A stretch of DNA of 64,000 bases from NCBI RefSeq assembly GCF_000711245.1, contig NZ_JOMH01000001.1, positions 372,001-436,000 of the forward strand, given 5' to 3'. Numbering within the stretch: the first letter of the stretch is position 1; every line of letters starts with the position of its first letter. Positions 19,269 to 37,409 of the stretch are shown here, in pieces. The DNA is from Polycyclovorans algicola TG408. GTDB lineage: Bacteria > Pseudomonadota > Gammaproteobacteria > Nevskiales > Nevskiaceae. Both the position numbers and the translations under genes were made by a program. The notes beneath the pieces were generated by a model. That model saw nothing but the letters and a program-made list of their open reading frames with translations, searched no databases and was not told the DNA's origin.

Positions 19269-19568
19269 TTAGCTGGCCTGACCGACGAAGTCGATCTGCT
19301 GACCTTCGGCCAGCGTCACGTACGCCTTCTTCCAGTCGGAGCGACGACCCATGCGCTGACCAAAACGCTTGGTCTTGCCCTTGACATTCAAGGTGCGAAC
19401 AGCGACGACGCTGACTTCGAACAAGGTTTCGACAGCCTTTTTGATCTCTTCCTTGCTGGCGCCCGGCAGCACTTTGAATGCCGCCTGGTTGTTCTTTTCG
19501 GCGATGCGGTTCGCCTTCTCCGAAATCACCGGCGCAAGAATCACTTGATGGATACGTTCGATATTCAC
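19269..19568 (-). CDS. rplW: 50S ribosomal protein L23
   Basis: A 99-residue L23 with [40 protein letters not shown] and [19 protein letters not shown]. It docks the signal recognition particle and trigger factor at the tunnel exit. I start it at the GTG at 19568: it overlaps the rplD stop by 4 nt (GTGA) and has AAGGG 8 nt upstream. A GTG at 19577 would sit on top of that Shine-Dalgarno sequence. Confidence 0.95.
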   Translation of the reverse strand: MNIERIHQVILAPVISEKANRIAEKNNQAAFKVLPGASKEEIKKAVETLFEVSVVAVRTLNVKGKTKRFGQRMGRRSDWKKAYVTLAEGQQIDFVGQAS

Positions 19569-20167
19569 GCCAACCACCCTTCAATTTTCTTGGCCGCGTC
19601 TGCGGTGACGACCACTTTCTTGTGGCGCAGCAGGGCAACCGGGTTGAGGCTTTCGACATCGCTCAGCGCAACGTGCGGGACGTTGCGGGACGAGAGAAAA
19701 AGCTCGCGGCTCACTTCGCTGGTGACGATCAGCACGTCACTCACGCCGAAGCCTTCGATTGCCGAGAGGAATGCCTTGGTCTTGGGCTCGCTCACCGAGA
19801 ACTGCTCGGCGATCGTCAGGTCGCCGCGGCGCAGCAGCTCGGAAAAGATCGAGCGCATCGCGCCGCGATACATCTTGCGGTTGACCTTCTGCGAGAAGTC
19901 GCGCGGCACGGCGGCGAACGTCTTGCCACCACCACGCCACAAGGGCGAGCGGATGGAGCCTGCACGCGCGCGGCCGGTACCCTTCTGCTTCCAGGGCTTC
20001 TTACCGCCGCCGGAAACCATGGCCTTGGATTTTTGCGCCTTGGTCCCCGCGCGGCCGCCATTCATATAGGCGACGACCACCTGGTGCACCAGCGCTTCGT
20101 TGTATTCAGCCCCAAACACGCTGTCCGCGAGGTTCAGGCTGGCTGCGTTATTCATTTCAATGTCCAT
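19565..20167 (-). CDS. rplD: 50S ribosomal protein L4
   Basis: A 200-residue L4 with [20 protein letters not shown], the tunnel-lining loop [39 protein letters not shown] and the helical C-terminus. In E. coli, L4 also represses the S10 operon through the leader RNA. Here the leader before rpsJ is too short for that hairpin, so regulation probably differs (inference). Confidence 0.98.
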   Translation of the reverse strand: MDIEMNNAASLNLADSVFGAEYNEALVHQVVVAYMNGGRAGTKAQKSKAMVSGGGKKPWKQKGTGRARAGSIRSPLWRGGGKTFAAVPRDFSQKVNRKMYRGAMRSIFSELLRRGDLTIAEQFSVSEPKTKAFLSAIEGFGVSDVLIVTSEVSRELFLSSRNVPHVALSDVESLNPVALLRHKKVVVTADAAKKIEGWLA

Positions 20168-20189
20168 TTCGCCGTTTTTCCCCAGTGAA

Positions 20190-20834
20190 TTAAGCTTTCA
20201 CCGTGGGGCGCACGATGACGTTCCCGTTATCGGCGCCCGGCACCGCGCCCTTGACGAGCAGCAGGTTCCGTTCTGAGTCGACCCGGACGAGTGAGAGGTT
20301 CAAGGCAGTGATCTGCTTGTTCCCCATCTGTCCGGCCATCTTTTTGTTTTTGAATACTTTGCCCGGTGACTGGCGCTGACCAATCGAACCCGGAGCGCGG
20401 TGTGACAAGGAGTTGCCGTGCGTTGCACGACCGCCCTTGAAACCCCAACGCTTCATGCCGCCCGCAAAGCCCTTGCCGATGCTGGTGCCGGTCACGTCCA
20501 CCGACTTGATGTCGGCAAATGCATCGACCCGGACCTCGGCGCCAAAGGCGTAATCCGCAATCGTGTCGTCACCGACGCGGATCTCCCAGAGACCCCGACC
20601 GGGTTCGACACCTGCTTTCTTGAAATGCCCGGCAGCCGCTTGGGTGAGACGACTCACCTTCTGCGTGCCCACCGTGACCTGAATTGCGCTGTAGCCGTCG
20701 GTCTCAGGTGTTTTCACCTGGGTGACGCGATTGGGCTCGCACTCGATGACTGTGACCGGGATGGCTTCACCGGCGTCGGTGAAGACGCGGGTCATGCCAA
20801 CCTTACGACCAATAATGGAAATCGCCATTGTCAT
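20190..20834 (-). CDS. rplC: 50S ribosomal protein L3
   Basis: A 214-residue L3 (212 if started at the ATG at 20828). GGA lies only 3 nt before the first ATG but 9 nt before the second, so the second ([16 protein letters not shown]) may be the true start. The central extension reaching the peptidyl-transferase centre is visible: [40 protein letters not shown] and the [13 protein letters not shown] segment with the Gln that PrmB methylates in other species. Confidence 0.97.
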   Translation of the reverse strand: MTMAISIIGRKVGMTRVFTDAGEAIPVTVIECEPNRVTQVKTPETDGYSAIQVTVGTQKVSRLTQAAAGHFKKAGVEPGRGLWEIRVGDDTIADYAFGAEVRVDAFADIKSVDVTGTSIGKGFAGGMKRWGFKGGRATHGNSLSHRAPGSIGQRQSPGKVFKNKKMAGQMGNKQITALNLSLVRVDSERNLLLVKGAVPGADNGNVIVRPTVKA

Positions 20835-20842
20835 AAATCCGA

Positions 20843-21160
20843 TCAGTTGACTTTGATCTGCACTTCGACACCCGCCGGCAGATCGAGCTTGGACAGGGCG
20901 TCCACGGTCTTCTCCGTCGGGTCGACGATTTGCATGAGGCGCTTGTGGGTCCGAATCTCGTACTGGTCGCGCGCGTCTTTGTCGACGTGCGGCGAGGTCA
21001 GTACCGTGAAACGTTCCTTGCGGGTCGGCAGCGGAATCGGGCCATGTACTACGGCACCGGTACGCTTGGCGGTCTCGACGATCTCTTTCGCTGATTTGTC
21101 AATCAAGCGGTGATCAAACGCCTTGAGCCGGATACGAATGGATTGGCTGGTCGCGGCCAT
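20843..21160 (-). CDS. rpsJ: 30S ribosomal protein S10 (also NusE)
   Basis: A 105-residue S10 with [60 protein letters not shown] and [20 protein letters not shown]10 acts in the 30S head and, as NusE, binds boxA RNA with NusB in antitermination complexes. A boxA-like site lies immediately upstream of this very gene. It is the first gene of the S10 operon. Confidence 0.98.
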   Translation of the reverse strand: MAATSQSIRIRLKAFDHRLIDKSAKEIVETAKRTGAVVHGPIPLPTRKERFTVLTSPHVDKDARDQYEIRTHKRLMQIVDPTEKTVDALSKLDLPAGVEVQIKVN

Positions 21161-21173
21161 GCGAGTTCTCAGG

Positions 21174-21185
21174 TCTTAAAGAGCA
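21174..21185 (-). promoter_or_regulatory. boxA site in the rpsJ (nusE) leader
   Basis: The minus strand reads TGCTCTTTAAGA, matching 11 of 12 positions of the E. coli rrn boxA. It sits between the tuf terminator and the rpsJ start, 13 nt before the ATG. It may recruit NusB-S10 to RNA polymerase that reads through the terminator, or bind free S10 for autoregulation. Match is direct; function is inferred. Confidence 0.55.
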
Positions 21186-21189
21186 GAAT

Positions 21190-21222
21190 AAAAACGGGGC
21201 GCGAAGTGTAGCCGCGCCCCGT
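21190..21222 (-). terminator. Terminator after the first tuf gene (end of the str operon)
   Basis: ACGGGGCGCG (21194-21203) pairs with CGCGCCCCGT (21213-21222) over a 9-nt loop. In the minus-strand RNA it is followed by UUUUAUU. It lies 25 bp past the tuf stop and just 30 bp before rpsJ, so the S10 operon must depend on read-through or a promoter inside tuf. Confidence 0.85.
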
Positions 21223-21247
21223 CCAAAAGGGAAGTGCTGCAGACGAC

Positions 21248-22444
<1,197 letters not shown>

Positions 22445-22489
22445 TGTTTCTTTCCTATTAAAGAGATGGAGAGAGTGCCCGGACGGCCC

Positions 22490-24586
22490 TTACGAGCCTT
22501 TCTTGGCCAGACCGGCGGCAATGTTCGCCGGGGCCTCTTCGTACTTCTTGAATTCCATGCTGTAGGTCGCGCGACCCTGGCTCATTGAGCGCAGCGAGGT
22601 CGAGTAACCGAACATTTCCGACAGCGGCACTTCGGCCTTGAGCACCTTGACGCCCATGTTGTCGTCCATGCCCAGGATGATGCCGCGGCGCCGGTTGAGG
22701 TCGCCCATGACGTCGCCCATGTAATCTTCCGGCGTCTCGACTTCGACCGCCATGATCGGCTCGAGGATCACCGGCTTGGCCTTGGCCGCGCCTTCCTTGA
22801 AGCCCATGGAGCCAGCGATCTTAAACGCCATTTCGTTGGAGTCGACGTCGTGGTACGAGCCGTCGAAGCAGGTCACCTTGATGTCGACCATCGGGTAGCC
22901 GGCCAGCACACCCGTCTTGAGCGCCTCTTCGACACCCTTGCCGACGGCCGGGACGTATTCCTTGGGAATCACGCCGCCGACGATGGCATTGACGAACTCA
23001 AAGCCCTTGCCGGTTTCCTGCGGCTCGATACGCAGCCAGCAATGGCCGTACTGACCGCGGCCACCGGACTGGCGGACGAACTTGCCTTCTTGCTCGACCG
23101 AGGCTCGGATGGTTTCACGATAGGCCACCTGCGGCGCACCGATGTTGGCTTCGACCTTGAACTCGCGCTTCATGCGGTCGACGAGAATTTCGAGGTGCAG
23201 CTCGCCCATGCCGGCGATGATGGTCTGGCCGGACTCTTCGTCGGTGAAGACGCGGAACGAGGGGTCTTCCTGGGCGAGCTTGTTCAGGGCAATGCCCATA
23301 CGCTCCTGGTCGACCTTGGTTTTCGGCTCGACCGCCTGGCTGATCACCGGCTCGGGGAATTCCATGCGCTCAAGGATGACCGGCTTGTCGGTCGACGCCA
23401 GCGTGGTGCCGGTGTAGACGTCTTTCAAGCCCACGCAGCAGGCGATATCGCCGGCGCGCACTTCCTTAATTTCTTCGCGGTTGTTGGCGTGCATCTGCAG
23501 CAGACGCCCGATGCGCTCGTTCTTGCCGGTGCGCGAGTTGAACACGCTGTCGCCGGTTTTGAGCACGCCGGAGTAAACCCGGATGAAGGTCAACTGGCCG
23601 ACGAAGGGATCGGTCATGATCTTGAAGCCGAGCGCCGAGAAGGGCTCGTTGTCGTCAGCGTGACGTTCGATCGGCGCGCCGGTGTCGGCGTCTTCGCCCT
23701 TGATGGCCGGCACTTCGGTCGGCGCCGGCAGATATTCGATCACGGCGTCCAGCATGGCCTGCACGCCCTTGTTCTTGAAGGCGCTGCCACACAGCATCGG
23801 CACGATCTCGAGGCTGACCGTGCGCTTGCGAATCGCCAGCTTGATTTCTTCCTCGGTCAGCGTCTCGCCGCCGAGATACTTCTCCATCAGCTCTTCGCTC
23901 GCGTCTGCGGCGGCCTCAACCATGTGCTCATGCCATTTGTTGGCTTCATCGACCAGGTTGTCGGGGATTTCTTCGTAGTTGAAGGTGACGCCCTTGTCTT
24001 CTTCGTTCCAGAAGATGGCCTTCATCTTGACGAGGTCAATGACGCCCTTGAAACCTTCTTCGGCACCGATCGGGATCTGGATGGGCACCGGGTTCGCCTT
24101 GAGGCGCGCCTTCATCTGCTCATAGACCTTGACGAAGTTGGCACCGCTGCGGTCCATCTTGTTGACGAACGCGAGGCGCGGCACCTTGTACTTGGTGGCC
24201 TGGCGCCACACCGTTTCGGACTGCGGCTGCACACCGCCCACGGCGCAATAGACCATGCATGCACCGTCAAGAACGCGCATGGAACGCTCGACTTCGATGG
24301 TGAAGTCGACGTGCCCCGGCGTGTCGATGATATTGATGCGGTGCTGCTCGAACTGCTTGGCCATGCCCTGCCAGAAGCAGGTGGTCGCCGCCGAGGTGAT
24401 GGTGATGCCGCGTTCCTGCTCCTGCTCCATCCAGTCCATGGTGGCCGCGCCATCGTGCACTTCGCCAATCTTGTGGCTGATGCCGGTGTAGAACAGCACG
24501 CGCTCGGTCGTCGTGGTCTTTCCAGCGTCGATGTGCGCTGAAATGCCGATGTTGCGATAACGCTCGATGGGCGTAATGCGGGCCAC
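22490..24586 (-). CDS. fusA: Elongation factor G
   Basis: A 698-residue EF-G, the translocase and ribosome-recycling GTPase. Domain I has [40 protein letters not shown] and [12 protein letters not shown]; domain II contains [20 protein letters not shown]; the domain IV loop is near [15 protein letters not shown] and the C-terminal domain has [20 protein letters not shown] and [11 protein letters not shown]. The length and motifs fit the canonical elongation form rather than EF-G2 variants. It follows rpsG by 86 bp, a gap with two competing hairpins. Confidence 0.98.
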   Translation of the reverse strand: MARITPIERYRNIGISAHIDAGKTTTTERVLFYTGISHKIGEVHDGAATMDWMEQEQERGITITSAATTCFWQGMAKQFEQHRINIIDTPGHVDFTIEVERSMRVLDGACMVYCAVGGVQPQSETVWRQATKYKVPRLAFVNKMDRSGANFVKVYEQMKARLKANPVPIQIPIGAEEGFKGVIDLVKMKAIFWNEEDKGVTFNYEEIPDNLVDEANKWHEHMVEAAADASEELMEKYLGGETLTEEEIKLAIRKRTVSLEIVPMLCGSAFKNKGVQAMLDAVIEYLPAPTEVPAIKGEDADTGAPIERHADDNEPFSALGFKIMTDPFVGQLTFIRVYSGVLKTGDSVFNSRTGKNERIGRLLQMHANNREEIKEVRAGDIACCVGLKDVYTGTTLASTDKPVILERMEFPEPVISQAVEPKTKVDQERMGIALNKLAQEDPSFRVFTDEESGQTIIAGMGELHLEILVDRMKREFKVEANIGAPQVAYRETIRASVEQEGKFVRQSGGRGQYGHCWLRIEPQETGKGFEFVNAIVGGVIPKEYVPAVGKGVEEALKTGVLAGYPMVDIKVTCFDGSYHDVDSNEMAFKIAGSMGFKEGAAKAKPVILEPIMAVEVETPEDYMGDVMGDLNRRRGIILGMDDNMGVKVLKAEVPLSEMFGYSTSLRSMSQGRATYSMEFKKYEEAPANIAAGLAKKGS

Positions 24587-24641
24587 GGTAAATCCTCTAG
24601 GCTTGAATCAGATGGAAAATGCGTTTCGGGCACACCCCGTC

Positions 24642-24668
24642 CCGCACCCGCAGGTGCGGAGCGGGTGC
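24642..24668 (-). repeat. Two overlapping, mutually exclusive hairpins between rpsG and fusA
   Basis: CCGCACC (24642-24648) can pair with GGTGCGG (24653-24659) over a 4-nt loop. Alternatively GCACCCGC (24644-24651) can pair with GCGGGTGC (24661-24668) over 9 nt. Both are perfect and share bases, so only one can form at a time. The pair starts 4 bp past the rpsG stop. There is no U-tract, so it is not a simple terminator. Confidence 0.6.
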
Positions 24669-24672
24669 CGGC

Positions 24673-25146
24673 TTACCAGCGGAAGTGCGAGAACGCCTTG
24701 TTGGCTTCGGCCATGCGGTGCGTGTCTTCGCGCTTCTTGACTGCGGCGCCGCGCTGCTCGGAGGCGTCCAGCAATTCGGCCGCCAGACGGCTGGTCATGC
24801 CCTGCTCACCACGGGCGCGCGAGGCGTCGATGATCCAGCGCATCGCCAAGGTTGACTTGCGTGACGCGCGGACTTCGATCGGCACCTGGTAGGTGGCACC
24901 ACCAACACGACGCGATTTGACTTCGACCGCGGGCGCAACGTTTTCAAACGCGGCCTTGAGCACTTCCAGCGGCTCGTCGGTTTTACGCTTGTCGGCGATG
25001 GTGTCCAGCGCGCCGTAGACGATCTTTTCGGCGACGGCCTTCTTGCCATCTTCCATGATCATGTTCATGAACTTGGTCAGCAGTTCGCTCTTGAACTTGG
25101 GGTCGGGAAGAATGACGCGTTTTTCGGGTGTGCGACGACGTGACAT
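24673..25146 (-). CDS. rpsG: 30S ribosomal protein S7
   Basis: A 157-residue S7 with [60 protein letters not shown] and [20 protein letters not shown]. It organises the 3' domain of 16S rRNA and, in E. coli, represses str-operon translation by binding the rpsL-rpsG gap; a stable hairpin lies in the equivalent gap here. Confidence 0.98.
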   Translation of the reverse strand: MSRRRTPEKRVILPDPKFKSELLTKFMNMIMEDGKKAVAEKIVYGALDTIADKRKTDEPLEVLKAAFENVAPAVEVKSRRVGGATYQVPIEVRASRKSTLAMRWIIDASRARGEQGMTSRLAAELLDASEQRGAAVKKREDTHRMAEANKAFSHFRW

Positions 25147-25174
25147 GACTTGGGTTTTCCTGTGACTTTGAGCT

Positions 25175-25191
25175 CCCGCCTTCGCGGCGGG
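25175..25191 (-). promoter_or_regulatory. Hairpin in the rpsL-rpsG gap, candidate S7 regulatory site
   Basis: CCCGCC (25175-25180) and GGCGGG (25186-25191) form a 6-bp stem with a 5-nt loop (GCGAA on the minus strand) in the 60-nt gap. In E. coli the S7 repressor site occupies the same gap. The position is suggestive; sequence similarity to the known site was not established. Confidence 0.35.
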
Positions 25192-25206
25192 GATGACGCA
25201 ATCGCG

Positions 25207-25611
25207 TTACTTCTTCTTGCCGGCTGCGGGCTGCGCGCCCGGCTTGGGCCGCTTGGCGCCGTACTTGGACCGGCCTTGGCGACGCTTGTCGATACCGGCG
25301 CAGTCGAGCGCACCGCGCACGGTGTGATAGCGCACACCGGGAAGGTCTTTTACGCGACCGCCACGAATCATGACCACCGAGTGCTCCTGCAGGTTGTGGC
25401 CTTCGCCGCCGATGTAGGAAATCACTTCGAAGCCGTTGGTCAGGCGCACTTTGCACACTTTGCGCAACGCGGAGTTCGGCTTTTTCGGCGTCGTGGTGTA
25501 CACGCGGGTGCAAACGCCGCGCTTTTGCGGCGAGCCGCCAAGCGCTGGCACCTTGCTTTTTTCGACGGTGCGGACACGGCCGTGACGCACGAGTTGGTTG
25601 ATGGTTGGCAC
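25207..25611 (-). CDS. rpsL: 30S ribosomal protein S12
   Basis: A 134-residue S12, about ten residues longer than E. coli S12 because of a basic tail ([10 protein letters not shown]). The decoding-site loop [20 protein letters not shown] carries Lys at the streptomycin-sensitivity positions and the [18 protein letters not shown] loop has the Asp that RimO methylthiolates in other bacteria. It starts the str operon 34 bp downstream of the rpoC terminator-like stem. Confidence 0.98.
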   Translation of the reverse strand: MPTINQLVRHGRVRTVEKSKVPALGGSPQKRGVCTRVYTTTPKKPNSALRKVCKVRLTNGFEVISYIGGEGHNLQEHSVVMIRGGRVKDLPGVRYHTVRGALDCAGIDKRRQGRSKYGAKRPKPGAQPAAGKKK

Positions 25612-25631
25612 GTTCTAATACTTCCCGGCTT

Positions 25632-25643
25632 GTCTAAAGAGAA
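25632..25643 (-). promoter_or_regulatory. Weak boxA-like sequence before rpsL
   Basis: The minus strand reads TTCTCTTTAGAC, with the boxA core CTCTTTA but only 8 of 12 matches overall. It lies directly after the rpoC terminator stem and 21 nt before rpsL. It is weaker than the rpsJ and rpoA sites. Confidence 0.25.
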
Positions 25644-25644
25644 G

Positions 25645-25668
25645 ACGGACCCGGCATGCTGGGTCCGT
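25645..25668 (-). terminator. Terminator-like stem between rpoC and rpsL
   Basis: ACGGACCC (25645-25652) pairs perfectly with GGGTCCGT (25661-25668) over 8 nt. The RNA that follows is CUUCUCUUU, a pyrimidine-rich but imperfect U-tract. It probably reduces but does not abolish read-through from rpoBC into the str operon (inference). Confidence 0.65.
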
Positions 25669-25727
25669 CGGGAAAAAGGGCGCGCATCATACTGGCGCGC
25701 CGTATGGGAGTCAAACCGCTTGGCGCC

Positions 25728-29987
<4,260 letters not shown>

Positions 29988-30039
29988 GACAATTCTCGTG
30001 AGAAGTAAGACGTGGGGCGTGAGGCGTTAAAACCTCACG

Positions 30040-34188
<4,149 letters not shown>

Positions 34189-34236
34189 CGGAACCCTCTT
34201 AAATCAGTCGCGCCTAACGGCGCAGATCACGTCTCA

Positions 34237-34272
34237 AACCCAAACCTTTGAGATCGCTCAAAGGTTTGGGTT
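34237..34272 (-). repeat. 16-bp perfect stem-loop in the rplL-rpoB gap (candidate RNase III site)
   Basis: Bases 34237-34252 are the exact reverse complement of 34257-34272, with only ATCG between them. In E. coli the rplL-rpoB gap holds an attenuator and an RNase III processing hairpin. No U-tract follows here, and a long perfect duplex suits RNase III cleavage. The stem is direct; cleavage is inferred. Confidence 0.6.
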
Positions 34273-34285
34273 CGCGCAACAGCAA

Positions 34286-34314
34286 CAGGCCGGGGGCTTG
34301 AGGCCCCCAGCCTG
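34286..34314 (-). repeat. Second hairpin in the rplL-rpoB gap
   Basis: CAGGC (34286-34290) and GGGGGC (34292-34297) pair with GCCCCC (34303-34308) and GCCTG (34310-34314), with one mismatch and a 5-nt loop. It lies 39 bp past the rplL stop. It could be the attenuator that sets the rplL to rpoB ratio, although a U-tract is lacking. Confidence 0.5.
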
Positions 34315-34353
34315 CGTCACACTAAAAGCCGTCAAATAGGCTCAAAATCGCGC

Positions 34354-34728
34354 TTACTTCAGCTCGACCTTGCCGCCGGCTTCTTCAATCTTCTTCTTCA
34401 GATCGTCAGAAGTGGCCTTGTCGGCGCCTTCTTTGACGGTCTGCGGCGCGCCTTCAACCAGGTCCTTGGCTTCTTTGAGGCCCAGACCGGTGATTTCACG
34501 AACGACCTTGATCACCGAAACCTTCTTGGCGGGGTCAATGCCGGCCAGAATCACGTTGAACTCGGTCTGCTCTTCAACCACTGCAGCTGCAGCGGCCGGG
34601 CCAGCAGCAGCAGCCACGGGGGCAGCAGCCGACACGCCAAACTTCTCTTCCATCATCTTGACGAGGTCAACCACGTCCAGCACGGACATGTTGCCGATTG
34701 CGTCGAGAATCTCTTCTTTCGTTGCCAT
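34354..34728 (-). CDS. rplL: 50S ribosomal protein L7/L12
   Basis: A 124-residue L7/L12 stalk protein: N-terminal dimerisation helices ([20 protein letters not shown]), an Ala-rich hinge ([18 protein letters not shown]) and the C-terminal factor-binding domain ([34 protein letters not shown]). It recruits EF-Tu and EF-G, both encoded in this window. Multiple copies bind L10, encoded just upstream. Confidence 0.98.
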   Translation of the reverse strand: MATKEEILDAIGNMSVLDVVDLVKMMEEKFGVSAAAPVAAAAGPAAAAAVVEEQTEFNVILAGIDPAKKVSVIKVVREITGLGLKEAKDLVEGAPQTVKEGADKATSDDLKKKIEEAGGKVELK

Positions 34729-34788
34729 GTTTAAAACTCCAAATTACAGGTGTAGTGCGAAATACGCGGTATGCGGATGCGAGAAAAC

Positions 34789-35310
34789 CTAGCCGCGTGA
34801 GTCGGCCACGGCCTTGACTGCGCGGGTGACCTTGGCAGCAGGTTCGGCAAGCGTGCGAACGAAGGTGCTGATGGGTGCATTGAGCATCCCGAGCAGCTGG
34901 GCAATCGCCTGTTCCTTGGTCGGCAACGTGGCCAAACGGTCGAGGTCTTCAGCACCGTAAAGGGTGCCGCCAACCGCAATCGCCTTGACCACGAGCTTGT
35001 CGTTGTCTTTCGCGAAGTCTTTGATCACGCGGCCCACGGCACCCGGATCCTCTAGCGAGAATCCCAGCACCAGCGGCCCCACCAGCTTGGGCGTCAGGCA
35101 CTCGAATTCGGTGCCGGCAACCGCGCGCTGGGCCAGAGAGTTCTTGACCACGTGCAGGTAGATGTTCTGTTCCCGTGCCTTGGCACGCAGCGCATCAAAC
35201 TTGACCGCCGTCAGTCCCCGATATTCCGCTGCAACCGCGGACAGGGCCTTCTGGGCAATTTCATTGACTTCCGCAACCAGGGCTTTCTTGTCATGCAGTC
35301 TGAGTGCCAT
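34789..35310 (-). CDS. rplJ: 50S ribosomal protein L10
   Basis: A 173-residue L10, the base of the L7/L12 stalk. I start it at the ATG at 35310 (MALRLHDKKALVAEVNEIAQ) because AGGAG lies 9 nt upstream; the frame stays open further upstream but the extra 31 residues lie in the leader. The N-terminal rRNA-binding half includes AEYRGLTAVKFDALRAKARE and VVKNSLAQRAVAG; the C-terminal helix binds L12 dimers. In E. coli, L10 represses this operon by binding its leader. Confidence 0.97.
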   Translation of the reverse strand: MALRLHDKKALVAEVNEIAQKALSAVAAEYRGLTAVKFDALRAKAREQNIYLHVVKNSLAQRAVAGTEFECLTPKLVGPLVLGFSLEDPGAVGRVIKDFAKDNDKLVVKAIAVGGTLYGAEDLDRLATLPTKEQAIAQLLGMLNAPISTFVRTLAEPAAKVTRAVKAVADSRG

Positions 35311-35536
35311 TCCAATCATCTCCTGGAGCAAAGGGACCTCGGGTTCCATTCCGCAAACCTGGGGTCCCGAACAAATGCCAGGGCTTTTGAGGGCCACTGA
35401 CATTCCATCTACGCAAGCGATCAGGCGATCTTTAAGGAGTGCGCCACCACTCCACTGGCGGTCTTTGACGGTGCGGCTTGCCGCCGCACTACAAAGTTAA
35501 GTTGGCGCGGACCCTTTAGAGGCCCGCGCCCTTGAA
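35311..35536 (-). promoter_or_regulatory. rplJ leader region with two hairpins (candidate L10 target/attenuator)
   Basis: This 226-bp gap between rplA and rplJ contains two clear stems: GGCGCGG (35504-35510) with CCGCGCC (35524-35530), extended inward by CC/GG; and GTGCGGC (35471-35477) with GCCGCAC (35483-35489). The first follows the rplA stop and is trailed by AACUUAACUUUG, which could be a weak terminator. A long structured leader at this place fits L10-mediated control known in E. coli. Confidence 0.5.
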
Positions 35537-36232
35537 TCATTCCGGCAGCGACGACACGTCGACGCGGATGCCGGGACCCATGGTCGTCGACAGGGTCACT
35601 TTCTTGATGTAAACGCCCTTTGACGTTGCCGGCTTGGCCTTGCGCAAGTCACGCACGACAGCCGCGAGGTTTTCGACGATCTTGTCCTTGTCGAAACCGG
35701 CCGAGCCGATGGCGCAATGGACGATGCCGGCCTTGTCGGTGCGGAAACGCGCCTGACCCGACTTGGCATTCTTGACCGCCGTGACCACGTCGGGGGTGAC
35801 GGTGCCGGTCTTGGGGTTGGGCATCAGGCCGCGCGGACCGAGCACCTGGCCCAAGCTGCCAACCACGCGCATGGCGTCCGGCGATGCAATGACGACACCG
35901 AAGTTCAGGTCGCCGTCCTTCATTTTCTGGGCGAGGTCTTCCATGCCCACTTCGTCGGCACCGGCCGCCTTGGCTTCTTCGGCCTTAGCGCCCTGGGTGA
36001 ACACGGCGACGCGTACGGTTTTACCGTTACCGTGCGGCAGCACGGTGGAGCCACGAACGTTCTGGTCGGACTTGCGGGCATCAATGCCGAGGTTGACCGA
36101 CATGTCCACCGATTCGGTGAACTTGGCCGTGGCAACGTCCTTGAGCAGGGTCACCGCTTCATCCAGGGAATAGACCTTGGCGGCGTCAACCTTGCCAACG
36201 AGTGCCTTCTGACGTTTGCTGATTTTTGCCAT
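35537..36232 (-). CDS. rplA: 50S ribosomal protein L1
   Basis: A 231-residue L1 forming the mobile stalk at the E-site. Conserved parts include [59 protein letters not shown] and [20 protein letters not shown]. In E. coli, L1 represses rplKA translation. It lies 3 bp after rplK. Confidence 0.98.
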   Translation of the reverse strand: MAKISKRQKALVGKVDAAKVYSLDEAVTLLKDVATAKFTESVDMSVNLGIDARKSDQNVRGSTVLPHGNGKTVRVAVFTQGAKAEEAKAAGADEVGMEDLAQKMKDGDLNFGVVIASPDAMRVVGSLGQVLGPRGLMPNPKTGTVTPDVVTAVKNAKSGQARFRTDKAGIVHCAIGSAGFDKDKIVENLAAVVRDLRKAKPATSKGVYIKKVTLSTTMGPGIRVDVSSLPE

Positions 36233-36235
36233 GAC

Positions 36236-36664
36236 TTAGCCCTCGACCTCGACACCCATGGAACGGGCGGAGCCCGCGATCATCAGGCACGCCGTTTCCA
36301 GCGAGCCCGCGTTGAGGTCCGGCATTTTCTGCTTGGCGATTTCTTCAACCTGCGCCTGCGTGATGGTGCCGACCTTCTTGGTGTTCGGGTTGGAGCTGCC
36401 CGAGGTCAGGCCCGCAGCCTTCTTGATCAGCGTTGACGCCGGCGGCGTCTTGGTGATGAAGGTGAAGGAACGGTCGGAATAGACCGTGATGACCACCGGC
36501 GTCGGCAGGCCCGGCTCCAGCTTCTGCGTGGCCGCATTGAACTGCTTGCAGAATTCCATAATGTTCACGCCGTTCTGACCGAGCGCCGGACCGACCGGCG
36601 GCGCCGGGTTGGCCTTGCCTGCAGGAATCTGCAGCTTGATGTAGGCCGATACTTTCTTTGCCAT
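36236..36664 (-). CDS. rplK: 50S ribosomal protein L11
   Basis: A 142-residue L11 at the GTPase-associated centre. It begins [20 protein letters not shown] with the proline-rich [20 protein letters not shown] region and ends with the rRNA-binding domain ([35 protein letters not shown]). AAGGAG lies a few bases before the ATG. Confidence 0.98.
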   Translation of the reverse strand: MAKKVSAYIKLQIPAGKANPAPPVGPALGQNGVNIMEFCKQFNAATQKLEPGLPTPVVITVYSDRSFTFITKTPPASTLIKKAAGLTSGSSNPNTKKVGTITQAQVEEIAKQKMPDLNAGSLETACLMIAGSARSMGVEVEG

Positions 36665-36706
36665 GACAACTCCTTGGTGGGTGCAAGCGCCTCGCGGCTC
36701 CCCGGT

Positions 36707-36734
36707 GTATTAATCCAGTCGCCTTGTGGAGCAA
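36707..36734 (-). promoter_or_regulatory. Possible rplKAJL promoter
   Basis: On the minus strand, TTGCTC (36729-36734) and TAATAC (36707-36712) are separated by 16 bp, followed by a GC-rich discriminator. A promoter is expected in this 200-bp nusG-rplK gap by analogy with E. coli. The -10 match is poor. Confidence 0.3.
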
Positions 36735-36800
36735 CTGGGCTACCTCTAAAAACGTTCTGCGGCCATCCGTGGCGCGACTTCATCTCAATGAGAAAGCCCG

Positions 36801-36822
36801 GCCCGGGCATCCGTGCCCGGGC
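36801..36822 (-). terminator. Terminator-like stem after nusG
   Basis: GCCCGGGCA (36801-36809) pairs with TGCCCGGGC (36814-36822) over a TCCG loop. In the minus-strand RNA it is followed by CGGGCUUUCUC. It lies downstream of the palindromic element that overlaps the nusG stop and probably ends secE-nusG transcription. Confidence 0.65.
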
Positions 36823-36878
36823 GTTCGCTGATGCAGCGAATGTCCAGTGGACATTCGCTCACTCGCATCAGCTCACCC
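36823..36878 (-). repeat. 56-bp palindromic element, copy 1 (overlaps the nusG stop)
   Basis: Inner stem: AGCGAATGTCCA (36835-36846), a single G, then TGGACATTCGCT (36848-36859). Outer stem: GCTGATGC (36827-36834) with GCATCAGC (36865-36872). A CACTC bulge lies on the 3' side and the element is bounded by GTTCG and CTCACCC. A second copy of identical length and plan lies at 39801-39856 with different stem bases. The nusG TGA falls inside the right boundary. Confidence 0.8.
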
Positions 36879-37406
36879 TTTCTCGACCTGCGAGAATTCC
36901 AGCTCGACGGGCGTTGACCGCCCGAAGATGAGCACCGCCACCCGCAGGCGCGACTTCTCGTAATTGACTTCTTCGACCACGCCGCTGAAGTCGGCAAACG
37001 GGCCTTCCTTGACGCGTACTGACTCGCCCGGATCGAACAACGTCTTCGGACGCGGCTTTTCGACCGATTCGGTGACCCGGTTGAGGATTTTCTCGGCCTC
37101 ACGGTCAGAGATCGCCTGCGGCTTGTCCGGCGTGCCGCCGATAAAGCCCAGCACCTTGGGCGTGGATTTGACGAGGTGCCAGCTTTCCTCGTTCATGTCC
37201 ATCTGCACCAGCACGTAACCGGGGAAAAACTTCCGCTCGGTCATGCGCTTGACGCCGTCCTTGATTTCAACGACCTCTTCGGTCGGCACCAGGATGTCGC
37301 CAAACAAGGCCTCTAGGCCGTTGCGCGCAATGCGCTCACGCAGCGCCTTCATCACGCTGTTTTCGTACTGCGAATACGCCTGCACCACATACCAGCGCAT
37401 GGTCAT
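36873..37406 (-). CDS. nusG: Transcription termination/antitermination protein NusG
   Basis: A 177-residue NusG. The N-terminal NGN domain ([60 protein letters not shown]) binds RNA polymerase; the C-terminal KOW domain ([40 protein letters not shown]) binds S10 or Rho. Two ATGs (37406, 37400) could start it. It follows secE by 3 bp; its stop codon lies in a palindromic repeat. Confidence 0.98.
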   Translation of the reverse strand: MTMRWYVVQAYSQYENSVMKALRERIARNGLEALFGDILVPTEEVVEIKDGVKRMTERKFFPGYVLVQMDMNEESWHLVKSTPKVLGFIGGTPDKPQAISDREAEKILNRVTESVEKPRPKTLFDPGESVRVKEGPFADFSGVVEEVNYEKSRLRVAVLIFGRSTPVELEFSQVEKG

Positions 37407-37409
37407 GCG

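Noticed and set aside
13000-20000. Signs of horizontal transfer or insertion in the ribosomal-protein run
   Set aside because: Gene order, lengths and overlaps are standard and no insertion sequence, odd composition or broken gene was found.
36674-36931. Plus-strand 85-codon frame in the nusG-rplK gap
   Set aside because: It runs through a terminator, the palindromic element and the nusG 3' end in antisense; codon use is not convincing.
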